Assembly: GCF_019649055.1 (NCBI RefSeq)
Contig: NW_026570391.1
Coordinates: 149,257-213,256 of the forward strand
From: Paramacrobiotus metropolitanus
Taxonomy: Eukaryota > Tardigrada > Eutardigrada > Parachela > Macrobiotidae
Direction: 5' to 3'
DNA length: 64,000 nucleotides
Numbering within the stretch: position 1 is the first letter of the stretch; each line of letters begins with the position of its first letter. Positions 32,053 to 42,470 of this stretch are shown here, piece by piece. The notes under the pieces were generated by a model. That model made no database searches. It saw only the letters and a list, made by a program, of their open reading frames with translations, and was not told the origin of the DNA. The position numbers were made by a program, and so were the translations under genes.

Positions 32053-32405
32053 TCATTTCTTGGCGCAGCACATGACGCCGTTGGTGTGCTTCTTGATGTT
32101 GATCTGCTTGAACTGGGCCAGGTCGACAATGTCCGGCTCGTCCCAGTTGTGGATGTCGATCTCGCCGACGACGCACTTGAAGGCGCCGGCCGGTTTGGGA
32201 CAGTCGCCGGCGCTCTTGCACGTCAGCTCCTTCTTCACCCAGCGCAGCGCCGTCTTGCGCAGACTGCCCGGCCCGGCGGTTCCTTGTTCTTGAAGGAGGG
32301 GTTGACCTGCGTGTCGATCTTGATCTTCTGGCATTTCTGCGCCGCTTCCACCGCCACAACGGCCAGCACGACGACGCAGAGAGCGGCAGCAAGGAAGCGG
32401 TTCAT
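32053..32405 (-). pseudogene. Secreted cysteine-rich protein paralogue 3, frame broken by one base
   Basis: It starts at 32405 with MNRFLAAALCVVVLAVVAVE, again a signal peptide, followed by QKCQKIKIDTQVNPSFKNKE. The end matches copy 1: IDIHNW, then INIKKHTNGVMCCAKK. All six cysteines of the intact copy are present across the two frames. Relative to copy 1 this copy has five extra bases at 32266-32278 (GGCCGGGC region), one short of two codons, so the frame breaks at the same protein position as in copy 2. Read literally it stops after about 57 residues. The TATA box seen in copies 1 and 2 is altered here (GTATAACAACT on the minus strand, near 32490). A consensus error in a C run would explain the break. 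Confidence 0.75.
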
Positions 32406-33020
32406 CGTAACGGTTCTAGGGAAAATAGTAAATTAATTTTCAGGCTAGTTAAAGACGGCTTAGCTTGAATTTATCTGCCGGGAAATGCAGAGTTGTTATA
32501 CGATATAAAAAACTGTTTTGACACCATGCACACCGCTGTAAGCGGTTGGCAGTGCGTGCGCTGGGTTTCACCAACAAGTCAACCAACATCCGGTCGGAAT
32601 AACCGATAAGGGTCATCAACAACAAATAAGTCACTGCTTCGCTCCGGCGAAAACTGTAGCGCTGGGTCTGTGGCAGAACCGGCTAGCCTGAATTGTTGTT
32701 TAGGACGCTAAACGCTACAAACACACAGTTGGGTATTTTACTGTAGCCAGTCAGCTAATTACATCAACAGAAACTTTCTTGTTTTTTGGTTTCTCTGATG
32801 TGTTGCCACTGTTCTTACAAAACAGCAAAACAATCAAGTTACGATTTGCCCGAGCGGATTTGGAAAGAAATTGTACAGTTTCTGTGATTCTATCCATCGG
32901 CTAATGACCAGCTCAATTCGTCATGCTTCTAATAAGAAAAATATTATACACACACAGAAAAAGCATATACGTTAAGCTGCTATTAAGGGAAGTGACCCGG
33001 TACATATGGTACGGACTTAC
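32406..33020. other. Intergenic, ending in a foldback A terminus
   Basis: No gene. At 32990-33013 the string ATTAAGGGAAGTGACCCGGTACATATGGTA matches the TTAA plus terminus of foldback family A in interrupted form. The family B element starts about 10 bp later, which suggests nested insertion. Confidence 0.5.
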
Positions 33021-33267
33021 GGCTACGCGACAGGTCGTCGCGGGACATTTGGTTTTACGGACATTTCGTTTAAGGACATCCAGTTTTTGTGGCAAATAGT
33101 CATATGACAGTTCGTTGCCATATACCAGTCGATAATTTTTCGACAACCCAAGAGTCGCGCGATCAAATGTGCCACAACAAAACGGCCACAAAACGAGTTG
33201 TCCCAAAACACATTGGCCGCTGCGACGAAAAACGTGTGGCGAAATGTCCCACGACGAAATGTCCCGC
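33021..33267. mobile_element. Foldback element family B, short copy
   Basis: It begins GGCTACGCGACAGGTCG, then TCGCGGGACATTTGG, and ends AAATGTCCCACGACGAAATG then TCCC, the inverse of its start. It is collinear with 58241-58470 (shared TGTGGCAAATAGTCATATGA and GCCGCTGCGACGAAAAACGT). About 247 bp, no coding capacity. Confidence 0.8.
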
Positions 33268-33377
33268 TGAAAATATATATATATATATTTATTAAATTGG
33301 TGCTTTTTATAAAATTCATATTTTTCTACATATCAACGCAGTACGCATACAAGTTTTAAATACGAAACACTAGGTAA

Positions 33378-33452
33378 CTAGCAAATCAAAAACAAACCAT
33401 CGAGCTGATGCTGCTTCTCGACCGTTCCTAATACACAAGCAGCATTACCACG

Positions 33453-33455
<3 letters not shown>
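33378..33455 (-). mobile_element. 3' end relic of the same retroelement family
   Basis: The minus strand encodes RGNAACVLGTVEKQHQLDG and a stop, aligned to the RGNAASVLGTMEGAEKLNE end of the element at 28.3 kb. Upstream it is cut off by a TA microsatellite. The 3' UTR differs from that of the 28-kb copy. Confidence 0.65.
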
Positions 33456-33512
<57 letters not shown>

Positions 33513-33515
33513 CTG
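33453..33515. repeat. (TA)n microsatellite
   Basis: About 60 bp of TA repeats with a few ACATA interruptions, directly adjoining the retroelement relic. Confidence 0.95.
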
Positions 33516-33519
33516 CATA

Positions 33520-35155
33520 TATACATATTCAGCAGGATACACGAAAAGTACGTGGAGTATACTGTGGGATACAGTGGAATACTGTGGATTTCGAAGGCGA
33601 TCCTCATGCACATATTTATTTTACAAAAGTGTAAATACTGTTCAAGTGAACATTCTTTTTTGCCTGCGTATCCGATCCTACAGTATTCGGCCTCGCGGTG
33701 TCTTTCGTGTATTCTTATTGTATACCGTTAATGTTCTTAGGTTTCTGTATTTTTTCTTATTTTTTTCTTGTTTTCTTAGGTTTATTGGGATACAAGTATT
33801 GTTTATTGGTTTATTGGGATTATGTAGGATACATAAAGGGTAATGCAGACTGCAGAGATATGATAGGATACCGCATTGAACTATAAAAGAGGTACGTCAG
33901 CAAATTCTTGTGGAATACATGAGGGACACGGCTAGATACAGGGGATACAAGTAAAACAACATATGCCTAGAAAAATTTATGGTGTACAAAGTCGTCCATA
34001 TCTATGTGCTGGACGCAGTGTAGTGGCAATCGTTCATAGCACAACTTTGGCGCTGATTATAAAAACGTGCTATCTGTAGCTTTACGATAGAAATTACGGG
34101 ACAAACTGGTACAGCTGTGTGCAAGTCGGATCGCATCGGTTCAGAATGCCGTTGAAAGAGAAGGGAGACCGCACCGGAAACGGCCGATCCACTGATTTAA
34201 GCAATAAATATAAAGCCGGCCGGGACGTCCCGGCTTTCCCTCGTTAGTACATAAATGGAGACCGGGGAATTTAAGCGCGTTCTACTGCGTTTCTCAAGCA
34301 GCGCTTTTGGTTAGTCTTGTTGTTGTTAAAGGAAATGCTATGGCTGTTTAGAGTACGTTTCCTTTTCACCCGAGAGAGGACAGAGACTTTGGTTGTTCTT
34401 TCAGTGTTTAATATTTTTGCTGTCAAGTAGTGTACCAGCGCTACCATTTTTTGTAATTTAGGAGATTATTGCCAATAAATTATACGGTGTAACTCCGGTG
34501 TAAGTAAGTAGCTTGGTCATAATAAACAACGTTGTCAGTAAATCGCTTCTGATGTTCGTACAAACTAAAAATACTTGCATCATGTATTGAGCAGCAAAAT
34601 TACAATAAAGAAACGGCAACGTTGGCGATCATTGAATCACGTTTCCAGATCACGCTAGCCGCAAAATGTGATCTAACTTGTAAGTAGCGCCTCCGCGGAT
34701 TAACAGCGCATACGCCGCATACGAAGTACAATCGATAAACATTCAAAAATCTGGGGTTATAGCTTATTCGTACGGCTTACTGCTAACTTGTAAAGAGTAA
34801 TTACAACTATGATTTCTAACTGCTAATTTGCATTTGGATTGTAGAGATATACAGATATGTGCAGTATTAAAGCAATATAACGGGTGTATTATACTACAAT
34901 ACAACCAAAATTACTCGAGTAGGTATACAAATCCTATTATGTACATAAGTAATATTTCCTTTACCGGAAGTGATTTCGTTGATACGTATTTATATCAGAT
35001 GGGCTTTATTTAGTCATCATATCAAATCAACGTTATTATTGTACAGATTATAACACAACTGCAGCATCGAAAATCAGTAATGCGTAGAGATAACTAATAT
35101 AATTTTCAGCATTAAGTAAAATTCAGCATAAATAATAAAACAGCTTCAGGACATC
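33520..35155. other. Intergenic, segment related to 23.8-24.1 kb
   Basis: A small perfect-type hairpin (AAAGCCGG / CCGGCTTT) lies near 34211-34237. About 34140-34760 shares ordered blocks with 23800-24130. No gene is supported. Confidence 0.45.
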
Positions 35156-35734
35156 TTAGCAGTGTTTGGCCTGCTCAGCGGGGACACTCGACGAACTGCC
35201 TTCGTTGTGGTGCTCCGGTATGGGGCCGTTGACCATCCCCCGTCCCGGCCCCTCCGCCTCCGCCGGCGCCCCCTCCGCCTGCTCCGGCTGCAGATCGAAG
35301 CTGACCGTACTGCGGCACGCCACCACGTTGGGCCGACGCCGCGGCGCCACCTGCTGGCTGCTGGAGCGCGAACGCGCCCGCCCCGCCGGCACCAGCATCT
35401 CCCGCACCATCTCCAGCGCCATCAGCCCCTCCCCGGCGTCCCCGCCCAGGCGGGCGGCGCCCCCGCTGACCAGCGACCACGTCCCGCGGGCGTAGCGGTG
35501 CAGCTCCCCGTCGCGGTTGATCCCGACGGCCTCCTCCAGGCGGCTGGCCACGATCTTCGTCAGCCGCACGCCCGGAACCTCCTCCCACGTGATATCCCCG
35601 CGGGGGCGGCGGTACACGCGCCCGGAGGATTTCACCAGCCACGCCGACAGGTCGCGCCCCACCGACACGCTGATGACGTCGTCGGGAGCGACGTGGGCGG
35701 ACGGCGGTGGGTCCATTAGTTCCAGCGGGGCCAT
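35156..35734 (-). CDS. Tectonin/beta-propeller-like protein, 192 aa
   Basis: A single intact exon from ATG at 35734 to TAA at 35156. Residues about 20-95 contain two blade-like repeats of the tectonin type: SVGRDLSAWLVKSSGRVYRR then WEEVPG, and LTKIVASRLEEAVGINRDGE then LHRYARGTWSLVSG. Tectonin repeats form beta-propellers used for lectin-like or membrane/phagosome-associated binding in other organisms. The second half is low complexity: RSRSSSQQ, a Glu/Ala/Pro-rich stretch, and a C-terminus rich in Ser ending KHC. Two blades are too few for a closed propeller, so this may be a partial gene or an oligomer. There is no signal peptide. The 700 bp upstream hold nine AAAGGTCAC sites. Confidence 0.65.
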   Translation of the reverse strand: MAPLELMDPPPSAHVAPDDVISVSVGRDLSAWLVKSSGRVYRRPRGDITWEEVPGVRLTKIVASRLEEAVGINRDGELHRYARGTWSLVSGGAARLGGDAGEGLMALEMVREMLVPAGRARSRSSSQQVAPRRRPNVVACRSTVSFDLQPEQAEGAPAEAEGPGRGMVNGPIPEHHNEGSSSSVPAEQAKHC

Positions 35735-35759
35735 AATATATTCCGCATTGGAAACAGCA

Positions 35760-36181
35760 GCGATTACTTAATCAAACAGTAGTGCATAATTATAAAGGTC
35801 ACAAAAACTATGCAGCTAATTAAACGCTGATATATAATGCAAAAGGTCACCATAAATCGAACCGCACTGGCTTAACAAAATCAAGAAAATAAAAACAAAA
35901 ATCGGGAAAAACAATAAACTGGCGCTTAGTGCAAAAGGTCACGACAAATCCACCAATAATAAAATCAAACGCGATTACTTAATCAAACAGTAGTGCATAA
36001 TTATAAAGGTCACAAAAACTATGCAGCTAATTAAACGCTGATATATAATGCAAAAGGTCACCATAAATCGAACCGCACTGGCTTAACAAAATCAAGAAAA
36101 TAAAAACAAAAATCGGGAAAAACAGTAAACTGGCGCTTAATGCAAAAGGTCACGACAAATCCACCAATAATAAAATCAAAA
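35760..36181. repeat. 211-bp tandem duplication, two copies
   Basis: 35760-35970 and 35971-36181 are almost identical. Each contains three AAAGGTCAC sites. The near-identity implies a recent duplication. Confidence 0.92.
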
Positions 36182-36410
36182 TAAAGTAAAATCAATAAAA
36201 ATAAAATCGTAAAAATTTAATAAAATCAAAATAAAATCGTAAAAAAGTTAAAAATATAAAAATAAACATTGGCGCTTAATACAAAAGGTCACGTTTCTTA
36301 GTAAAAATTATGTAGAACGCCTAATTAAAACCGGCGTATAAGGAAAGGTCACGCGTTAATGAAATTATGGACACTTAATGAATATATCAACGTATAATGC
36401 AAAAGGTCAC
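35794..36410 (+). promoter_or_regulatory. Cluster of nine AAAGGTCAC nuclear-receptor-type half sites
   Basis: AAAGGTCAC occurs at 35794, 35842, 35934, 36005, 36053, 36145, 36285, 36344 and 36402, all on the plus strand. Most sit in an extended TAATGCAAAAGGTCAC context. AAAGGTCA is the classical monomer site of NR4A/FTZ-F1-type nuclear receptors. The cluster lies just upstream of the minus-strand tectonin-like gene, so it is a candidate enhancer or promoter. This is inference from sequence only. Confidence 0.55.
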
Positions 36411-37090
36411 CGCGGCTTTAATCAGACTGCAGACAGATGATCGAACAGAGAATCAAATTGTGTAACACAAAATCTTCAATGAGCCAACGCGTGCACAATC
36501 CGCGGAATAAGCCGCACGTGAGCGTTAACCGGAAATGCTGGCGGTACTAGCAGCCAATCGATCTGATAGGAGAAACTTAGTGCGGCATCAAGTGATCAAG
36601 TTGGCGGAGGTGCGCAGCGTGTCTTATACATATGTTTCCGCGGCACAAATGGCATCACGCGAGCGCTGTCGGATGAAGGAAGGGGATTACACGAAAGCGG
36701 GATGAGCGGCGCAATTACGCCGCCGCGACAACACTCATTTTGCGCCCAAAGCGGCTTCCCGCATCCGGCTGCCAGCTGCTGGCGCACTCAGCGCCGCGTG
36801 TACATCGCCTATTCAGCGCCGGGAAAAACAGTAATCAACGCCGGATTTACGGGCCGCAGGACGCTGCCATTGCAATTACACGGCCTATTTTGATCCGTTG
36901 TTATTGCCGCTGCATATTCAATTACTGTTTTTCTTAGGATTTCTATAGAACAGATAATGGTCGGGTAATTATGCGGTGCTTGTTCCCGTTATATAGTCGC
37001 CGCCACGAGAAAAACAAGAGAAATTTCTCATAATATTACAATTCCGCCGATTTTATTTCCGATCAATTTTAATTACTGTTTTCTTCGATT
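36411..37090. other. Intergenic, nothing recognised
   Basis: Mixed-composition DNA with a few open frames of about 60 codons and no domain. Confidence 0.4.
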
Positions 37091-37610
37091 GTGATTTTTG
37101 TTCGCAGTCGCTACCTTTGCAGCTTCATTCCTGTCCTTTAATTTTTTTATTTTGCTCGATAATATTTTAATCTTAATGATTATTTTTGCCGATTTTAATT
37201 TTATCCGTTTCAATTCCTGTCGTTTAATTTTTTATTGTGGTCGAAAGTATTTTCGCCTTACTGCTTATTTTTGTCGATTTAAATTTAATTTTTATTTTTA
37301 TCAAATAAATTTTCATTTTGTCGATTTTATTTTTTATTTATGTGGTTTCTATTTTGGCAATTTCGTTTTTTGCCAATTAATTTTTTATGTGCTGTCAAGT
37401 TTCTTTTTATTTTGTCAAATTTGTTTTTGCTGTGGATTTGTTTTTTATTTGTATCAAATAAATTTTCATTTTTATTTGTGTAGTTTTTTATTTTGGCAGT
37501 TTCGTTTTTTGCCGATTAATTTTTTCTGTCGACTTTCTTTTTATTTTGTCAATTTTATTTTTTTTTGCTGTGGATTTTGTTTTTATTTGATCGATTTCGT
37601 GAGGCTCACA
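37091..37610. repeat. T-rich low-complexity block with a 153-bp tandem duplication
   Basis: Strongly T-rich on the plus strand. The string TCAAATAAATTTTCATTTT occurs at 37301 and again at 37454, followed by parallel TTTTTTGCC(A/G)ATTAATTTTTT blocks. The long phenylalanine/tyrosine-rich open frame here is a composition artefact. Confidence 0.75.
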
Positions 37611-38030
37611 GTGAACGCTTAATCAGAGGTAAAGAAAGTGCTAACGCGCAGAAGCGGAAGGAAGTTATTCCGCTGCCGAAACTCAGTCACAGCCGGTTAA
37701 ACACCCGAACGCCGGATAATACAGCCGACCACTTCAGCTCGCGCGAATGCAAATTAAACGCACTAGTTGTTTATATAAATCCTGGCTGCATTGCCTTTTC
37801 CGCTCAGGGGCGCGTTCAAGGGGCGACAACTGCCGTTGGCCGCGTGCGACCATTGTTGCCGGTTAATTTTACATAATCTACTTCATCCAACGGCCGACGT
37901 AACCAGCCACACCAGACTGCTATAAAAACGTGTCCGCCTAAACTTAAAAATTATTTTAAAAATTTCCGAGAATTTTTCCGAGAATTTATTTTTAATTTTT
38001 TACAATTTTTTTACAATTTTGCCGGTTAGA
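37611..38030. other. Upstream region of the chitin-binding gene
   Basis: It includes GCTATAAAAACG near 37920, a likely TATA box about 110 bp before the start at 38031. No other gene. Confidence 0.5.
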
Positions 38031-38995
38031 ATGAAGGTCATTTTCTTACTGTGTTTTGTGGGCGTGGCGTTGGCCCAGAAGCAGTACGTGTGGGATCTGC
38101 TGAAACCGGCGCTGAACGCGGCGGAAGTGCAGGCTATTTTGGCTAACCGCGACGCCGGCCAGTTTCCTATGTATGCGACAATCCCGGAGACCCGGTTCAG
38201 CTGTACGTCGAAGAAGCAGGCGGGCTTCTACGCCGACCCGGAGGCGCAGTGTCAGGTCTTCCACCGCTGCGATATCAACGGCAACCAGACCAGCTATTTG
38301 TGTCTGAACAGCACGTTGTTCAACCAGGTCACGCTTGTCTGCGATTATTTCTTCAACGTCGACTGCCAACGGTAAGTAGAATGCAGCCCGGCCTAAGTAA
38401 AGGTCATTCCATAAAGGGCTTATATCCAAACAGAATAAATTCATAAATTATATTTGCCTGAATAAAATTCAGATAAATAAAATCTATGAACTGTGCTATA
38501 AGGATTTATTATGCAATGCTGGATTTTATCTTGGCATGTTTATTTTATATTTAGTACATTTTATTAAATATATGCGGTACATCATTAATAAAAATATATT
38601 TTTTTTGCATTTTTTTTATTTTTATATTTATATTAAACATACACTCCTACAGATAAATCCAAATGACATTAAAGTAATGGCTGTTTGTGAATTTGTACTG
38701 TTTACACTTGCTGTTTATTACTGAAATTTATATATGTTATTATTTTATTTTTCTGAATTTATTAATATTAAGGCAGTAATACAGTACTTTGTGTAGGTTC
38801 ACGTCGTACGAGGATTTCGCCAATTCGCGTCTGTACACCGACCAGCCGCTCTTCGACACCCCGCCCAACGACTACGTCCCGCCCGGCGTCGGCGCCGCGC
38901 AGATCGTCGCCTCCGGCTCGGCCGTGGCCGGGAGTGGCGCGCCCCGTCCCGCCGCCCGCCCGCCCATCAAACCGCAGCCGCGCCGCCGCACCTAA
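38031..38995 (+). CDS. Secreted chitin-binding (peritrophin-A/CBM14) protein, two exons
   Basis: Exon 1 is 38031-38371 and exon 2 is 38797-38995 (phase 2 junction giving VDCQR-FTSYEDF), 179 residues. It starts with a signal peptide (MKVIFLLCFVGVALAQ). Residues about 62-115 are one peritrophin-A/CBM14 domain: FSCTSKKQAGFYADPE, CQVFHRC, SYLC, then TLVCDYFFNVDC, six cysteines in the usual spacing. This domain binds chitin in cuticle or peritrophic matrix. Exon 2 adds the typical post-domain string SRLYTDQPLF and a Pro/Ala/Arg-rich tail ending PRRRT. The frame is intact. The first-exon frame also meets a TAA that overlaps the GTAAGT donor, so unspliced message would give a 114-residue form lacking the tail. 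A broken relative lies at 27.1 kb. AAAGGTCA-type strings flank both ends of exon 1. Confidence 0.88.
38372..38796 (+). other. Intron of the chitin-binding gene
   Basis: The donor is GTAAGT and the acceptor is TTGTGTAG. Very AT-rich, 425 bp, nothing else seen. Confidence 0.8.
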
Positions 38996-39408
38996 GATTC
39001 CCGGCCCTCTGTCGTTAATTTCCCATCGCCTGCTTTGCTTTCATTCCTGACTTACCAGTTCTAATTGCTCTGCTGAATGCACATCATGCGCATAGTCGAG
39101 TTTTCGTCTTTCGCTTTCGCTTTATCAAGAGCGCTGTAACACGTATCATCAAGTTAATTTTGGTCCATACATTTAATTCGAGAGATATTCCTGTAATTTT
39201 CCCGTACTGTCCAACCGCTTAATTAATCACCTGGCACTGGAGCGCTGCTGCACAAATTCATCCACTATCCGCTCAATAAATGTCAGTGTCGCAGAACACA
39301 CAATTTAATATTGCCGATCGTCAACAAACAGAACAACAATTAACAAAAAAAGCCTCAATACAAAAATCGAGTACGTGCAATAACAATTCCAAGGCCATTT
39401 CCGGCGCG

Positions 39409-41474
39409 TCACTGTCCACCGTTAACCGGCGCCCCCGGTTTGATCCCCGACTGGGCCGCTGCCGCCCCGGGAATCGCCATTGGCTGCCCAGGCACGCCGC
39501 CCGCGTTCATCCCGTAGAGAAACCCCGGCCCGGGCGCCGGCATCCCGAATCCCGGGAAGAAGCCGGGCGCGCCGCCCCACGGCCACCACCACGGCGGCAG
39601 CGGCACGCCCGGCCAGCCGTAACCGCTCCCCATGGGCGGCTGCCACACCGGCGGCAGAAACCCCCCGAAACCCGGCGCGGCACTGGCGAAGACGGGCGGG
39701 GCGGCGGTGGTGACGCTGGGCGGCAGATTCACCGGAGGAACGGTCGGTCCCGCCGCGCCCACCGCCCCGGGGTGACCGGGGTCTGCTGCTGCAACACCCC
39801 GCGCGCAGCACAACATCCAGGGCGTTGTGCAGTGTTCCGCCGTTGTCCGGGAGTATGGGCGCCGCGTCCCGGGTCGATGGCGCCGCGCCGGGTCCGTCCT
39901 CGTCCATATCGTCCACCACGATGATCTCGCTGACGTCGGTGTCCACCTCCACCGCCGCCGGGGGAGTATGGCGCTCAGCGCGGTCCCCGACGGCGGGCGA
40001 GTCGTTGCGCTGCTTCGGCAGCCGGGCCACGCTGGCCTCCTGCTCGAAGCCGGCGTCCTCCACCGTCTGCACGGTCCCGCACAGCCGCTGCCCTTTTTTC
40101 TTCTAAAATAGTATACAAAACATTAAATATAAAAACATATGTAAAATAACTTTGATAATATAATCTAAAGAATTATTTAGATATGAAATACATAAAGTAT
40201 TTAAATATGAAATATGAATGAAATAGCATAATAAAATAGCAGACAGTACTAATAAAATTTCAGTGAAAAGGGCAGCCTGCAAGTAAAAAAAAAACAAATA
40301 ACGTTTGCTGCGACGGACTGACCGTGATGCGACGTGTCCGGCGTCTCTTGCGCGGCTGCTCACCGGCGGCCTTTTTCGCCCCCCTGCGCAGGCGCTTGAC
40401 ACGGGCGTCGTGCTGCGTATAGTCCGGTGCAGCCGGGTTTTTCGCTGTTTCCCCGCGACCGGCGCTCTCCAGAACGCGATGGTCCACCGCTTCGTCAGGC
40501 AGAAAACGGGCACGACCTACAGTACACACGGATAGAGTTACGTCCGGACATTCGCTAGTCAGCGGTCGTTGCTTACGTTCCGCGGCGCGGCGCTGCTGGG
40601 TGTTGGGCTGGCGCAGCCGGGACGACACCGGCGCATCGTCGTGGGTGACCGGTTGGATGGGGCGGGGCGACCGGCGGCGTTTAACGCGTCGGTTGGTCTA
40701 TCAATATCACATTACATGGCAGCGACAAAATCTGGCCATTGCAGGGTACTTTTTCACGCCCATGTATACAAATCATCTGGCTACGGAATGTCATAAAACA
40801 AAGCAAAAAAGAGTACGAAAGTGACAGTTTTCGTGCCTGTTCAAAACCCGTGAAAACGAGGCATCCTTGCTCAACTTCGACTGCCTCATTGCTAGCCTTT
40901 TAAGCTATGGGTCAACAACGTTTTTTAGAAAGATATAAATCAAACAAATAATAAATTTATAGGTGAATAAATAAGTTCAACAAAAACGACAACAATCTTG
41001 AACTTGATACGCAGGAAACTAATATAGATATCCGCCCAAATACATAGCGCACTTCAGCGGTTCTCTGTTCGCGCCCACTGCTGCGTCGCTGACGATGGAC
41101 GCGTGTCTCACCTTGTGCACGGGTCGGTCGTCCTTGTCAGCCTGAACCGTCATCCCGCTGACGGAGGCCTTCCGCTCCTCCGACGGCTCCCGTTTAATCG
41201 TACGAAGCGGCGAGCCTTCCTGTCCGGTGGATGGAGACGGAGGCGAGGGAACCGTGGCAGCCGTCCGCTGTCGGCGCTTGCGGTGAGTTCCCTGTTGACG
41301 GCGGCGTCTGCCTGCTCGCGCCTGTTGCTGCGGAGGACCACGCGATCCTCCCGCAGCTGGACGCGGTAGCAATGTTTTTCGGGATGGCGGCATGGTTCTG
41401 CAACACCGTTGACATGGTCTGAACGGAGCAATCGCAGTAGCCAGCCAAGAGTTGAGCGATCGCCGTAGATGCAT
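39409..41474 (-). CDS. Proline/basic-rich nuclear-type protein, at least four exons
   Basis: I reconstruct minus-strand exons at about 41474-41112, 40697-40577, 40516-40323 and 40102-39409. The splice phases all agree: VHK-TNRRVK, AER-RARFLPDEAV (60-bp intron 40517-40576) and RRIT-KKKGQRL. The first exon has IKREPSEE, a sumoylation-type psi-K-x-E motif. Exons 2-3 are very basic (KRRRSPR, RKRRRTRR), like nuclear localisation signals. Exon 4 has SEIIVVDDMDED, a good SUMO-interacting motif. It then has a long Pro/Gly/Trp-rich tail (PPWWWPWGGAPGFFPGFG). The frame shifts by one base near 39790-39816, between the two halves of exon 4. I do not recognise a family, and the true N-terminus may lie further upstream. 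The role is unknown; a SUMO-linked nuclear scaffold is a guess from motifs. Confidence 0.45.
40735..40830 (-). mobile_element. Arm scrap of TTAA foldback family A
   Basis: It contains TTTTTCACGCCCATGTATAC, AAATCATCTGGCTACGGAATG and TCATAAAACAAAGCAAAA, the distal part of the right arm. Confidence 0.6.
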
Positions 41475-41479
41475 CGAAA

Positions 41480-42470
41480 CCAGGCATCGATCTGCATGTG
41501 TCGCTGTCTCTTACCTGATTTTCCCTTCGATTTCCAGAAAATATGTTGTACGCGACACGTACAACTATCCAATCCAGAGAAATACTGTTCCGCTTGTGAT
41601 TTCGATAAGAACGGCGAGGAAGATGAAGATCGCGAAGGAGGAGAACTTGTGCGAACCCAGAACGAAAAAGCAGGCAAGAATTCTGTGCACTGCTAACGCT
41701 TGAAAGGAGGCAGTCGCCAGAGCCGGTCCGAACATTTTTAGTACCTGACTGCCCATCCACCGCGGTCGGCTACGTGCTTCGACAGCGGTAAGACTAAACG
41801 CCTCGGCCGTCCGTAAAAATAAATCCCAAATAACAGTGCAATTTTATTATACAAAGTAGTGTTTAATTTGTATTTTTCGACCACTCTCATCGGAAAAAAG
41901 GGGAAGTTTCTATTGAATACAGAGTATGTATGAATTGTCAGCATTTGTATTCCATAACAGGCTGCCGAATTTTACAAGTAACCACCTAACATGATAGAAC
42001 GTACACAGAAATCCATAGAACGGCAGCGAAATCCTTAAATTTATTGTTTTGCCAAATTTGTGATTTTTCTACACTGACCAATTCTTGCATCATCATATAT
42101 TTCGAAGTGAAAACGACCATATTTTATCGGGAAAAGCACAATCAGCTGATAAAATCTGTAACAAGGAAGAAGAGAACAGCAGTGCAGATTAATTAAGTAA
42201 TTATTTATAATGCATTAGAATATGCACATAATAAACTGTTATACGTAAGTAGTAATGAAGGATCATAATTAAGGAAAGCAAGCGTTACGCGCGACGCCTG
42301 AGTGGCATCGCGCTTCACCATGGGATTGATAATTTCTTTAACATAAACATATTGACCTTTGCATTAAACGGTGTCCATATGCGTGATGTTGCTTGTACGT
42401 ACTGTATTATGTACAGGTACAAAAATTAGCCGGTTCCTTTCCACGTCACGTCCACCGATGGGGGAATGAT
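41480..42470. other. Intergenic with an unassigned hydrophobic open frame
   Basis: On the minus strand 41756-41568 encodes a 60-residue peptide with a membrane-like segment (FAIFIFLAVLIEITSGTVF) that loosely resembles a tetraspanin helix, but no linked exons could be found. The rest is AT-rich with nothing recognised. Confidence 0.3.

Noticed and set aside
37098-37622. 174-codon Phe/Tyr-rich membrane-like frame
   Set aside because: T-rich low-complexity DNA with an internal tandem duplication; no GC3 bias and no domain.
41565-41756. Tetraspanin-like transmembrane exon on the minus strand
   Set aside because: Only one hydrophobic helix; no Cys-Cys-Gly loop or neighbouring exons could be joined in frame.
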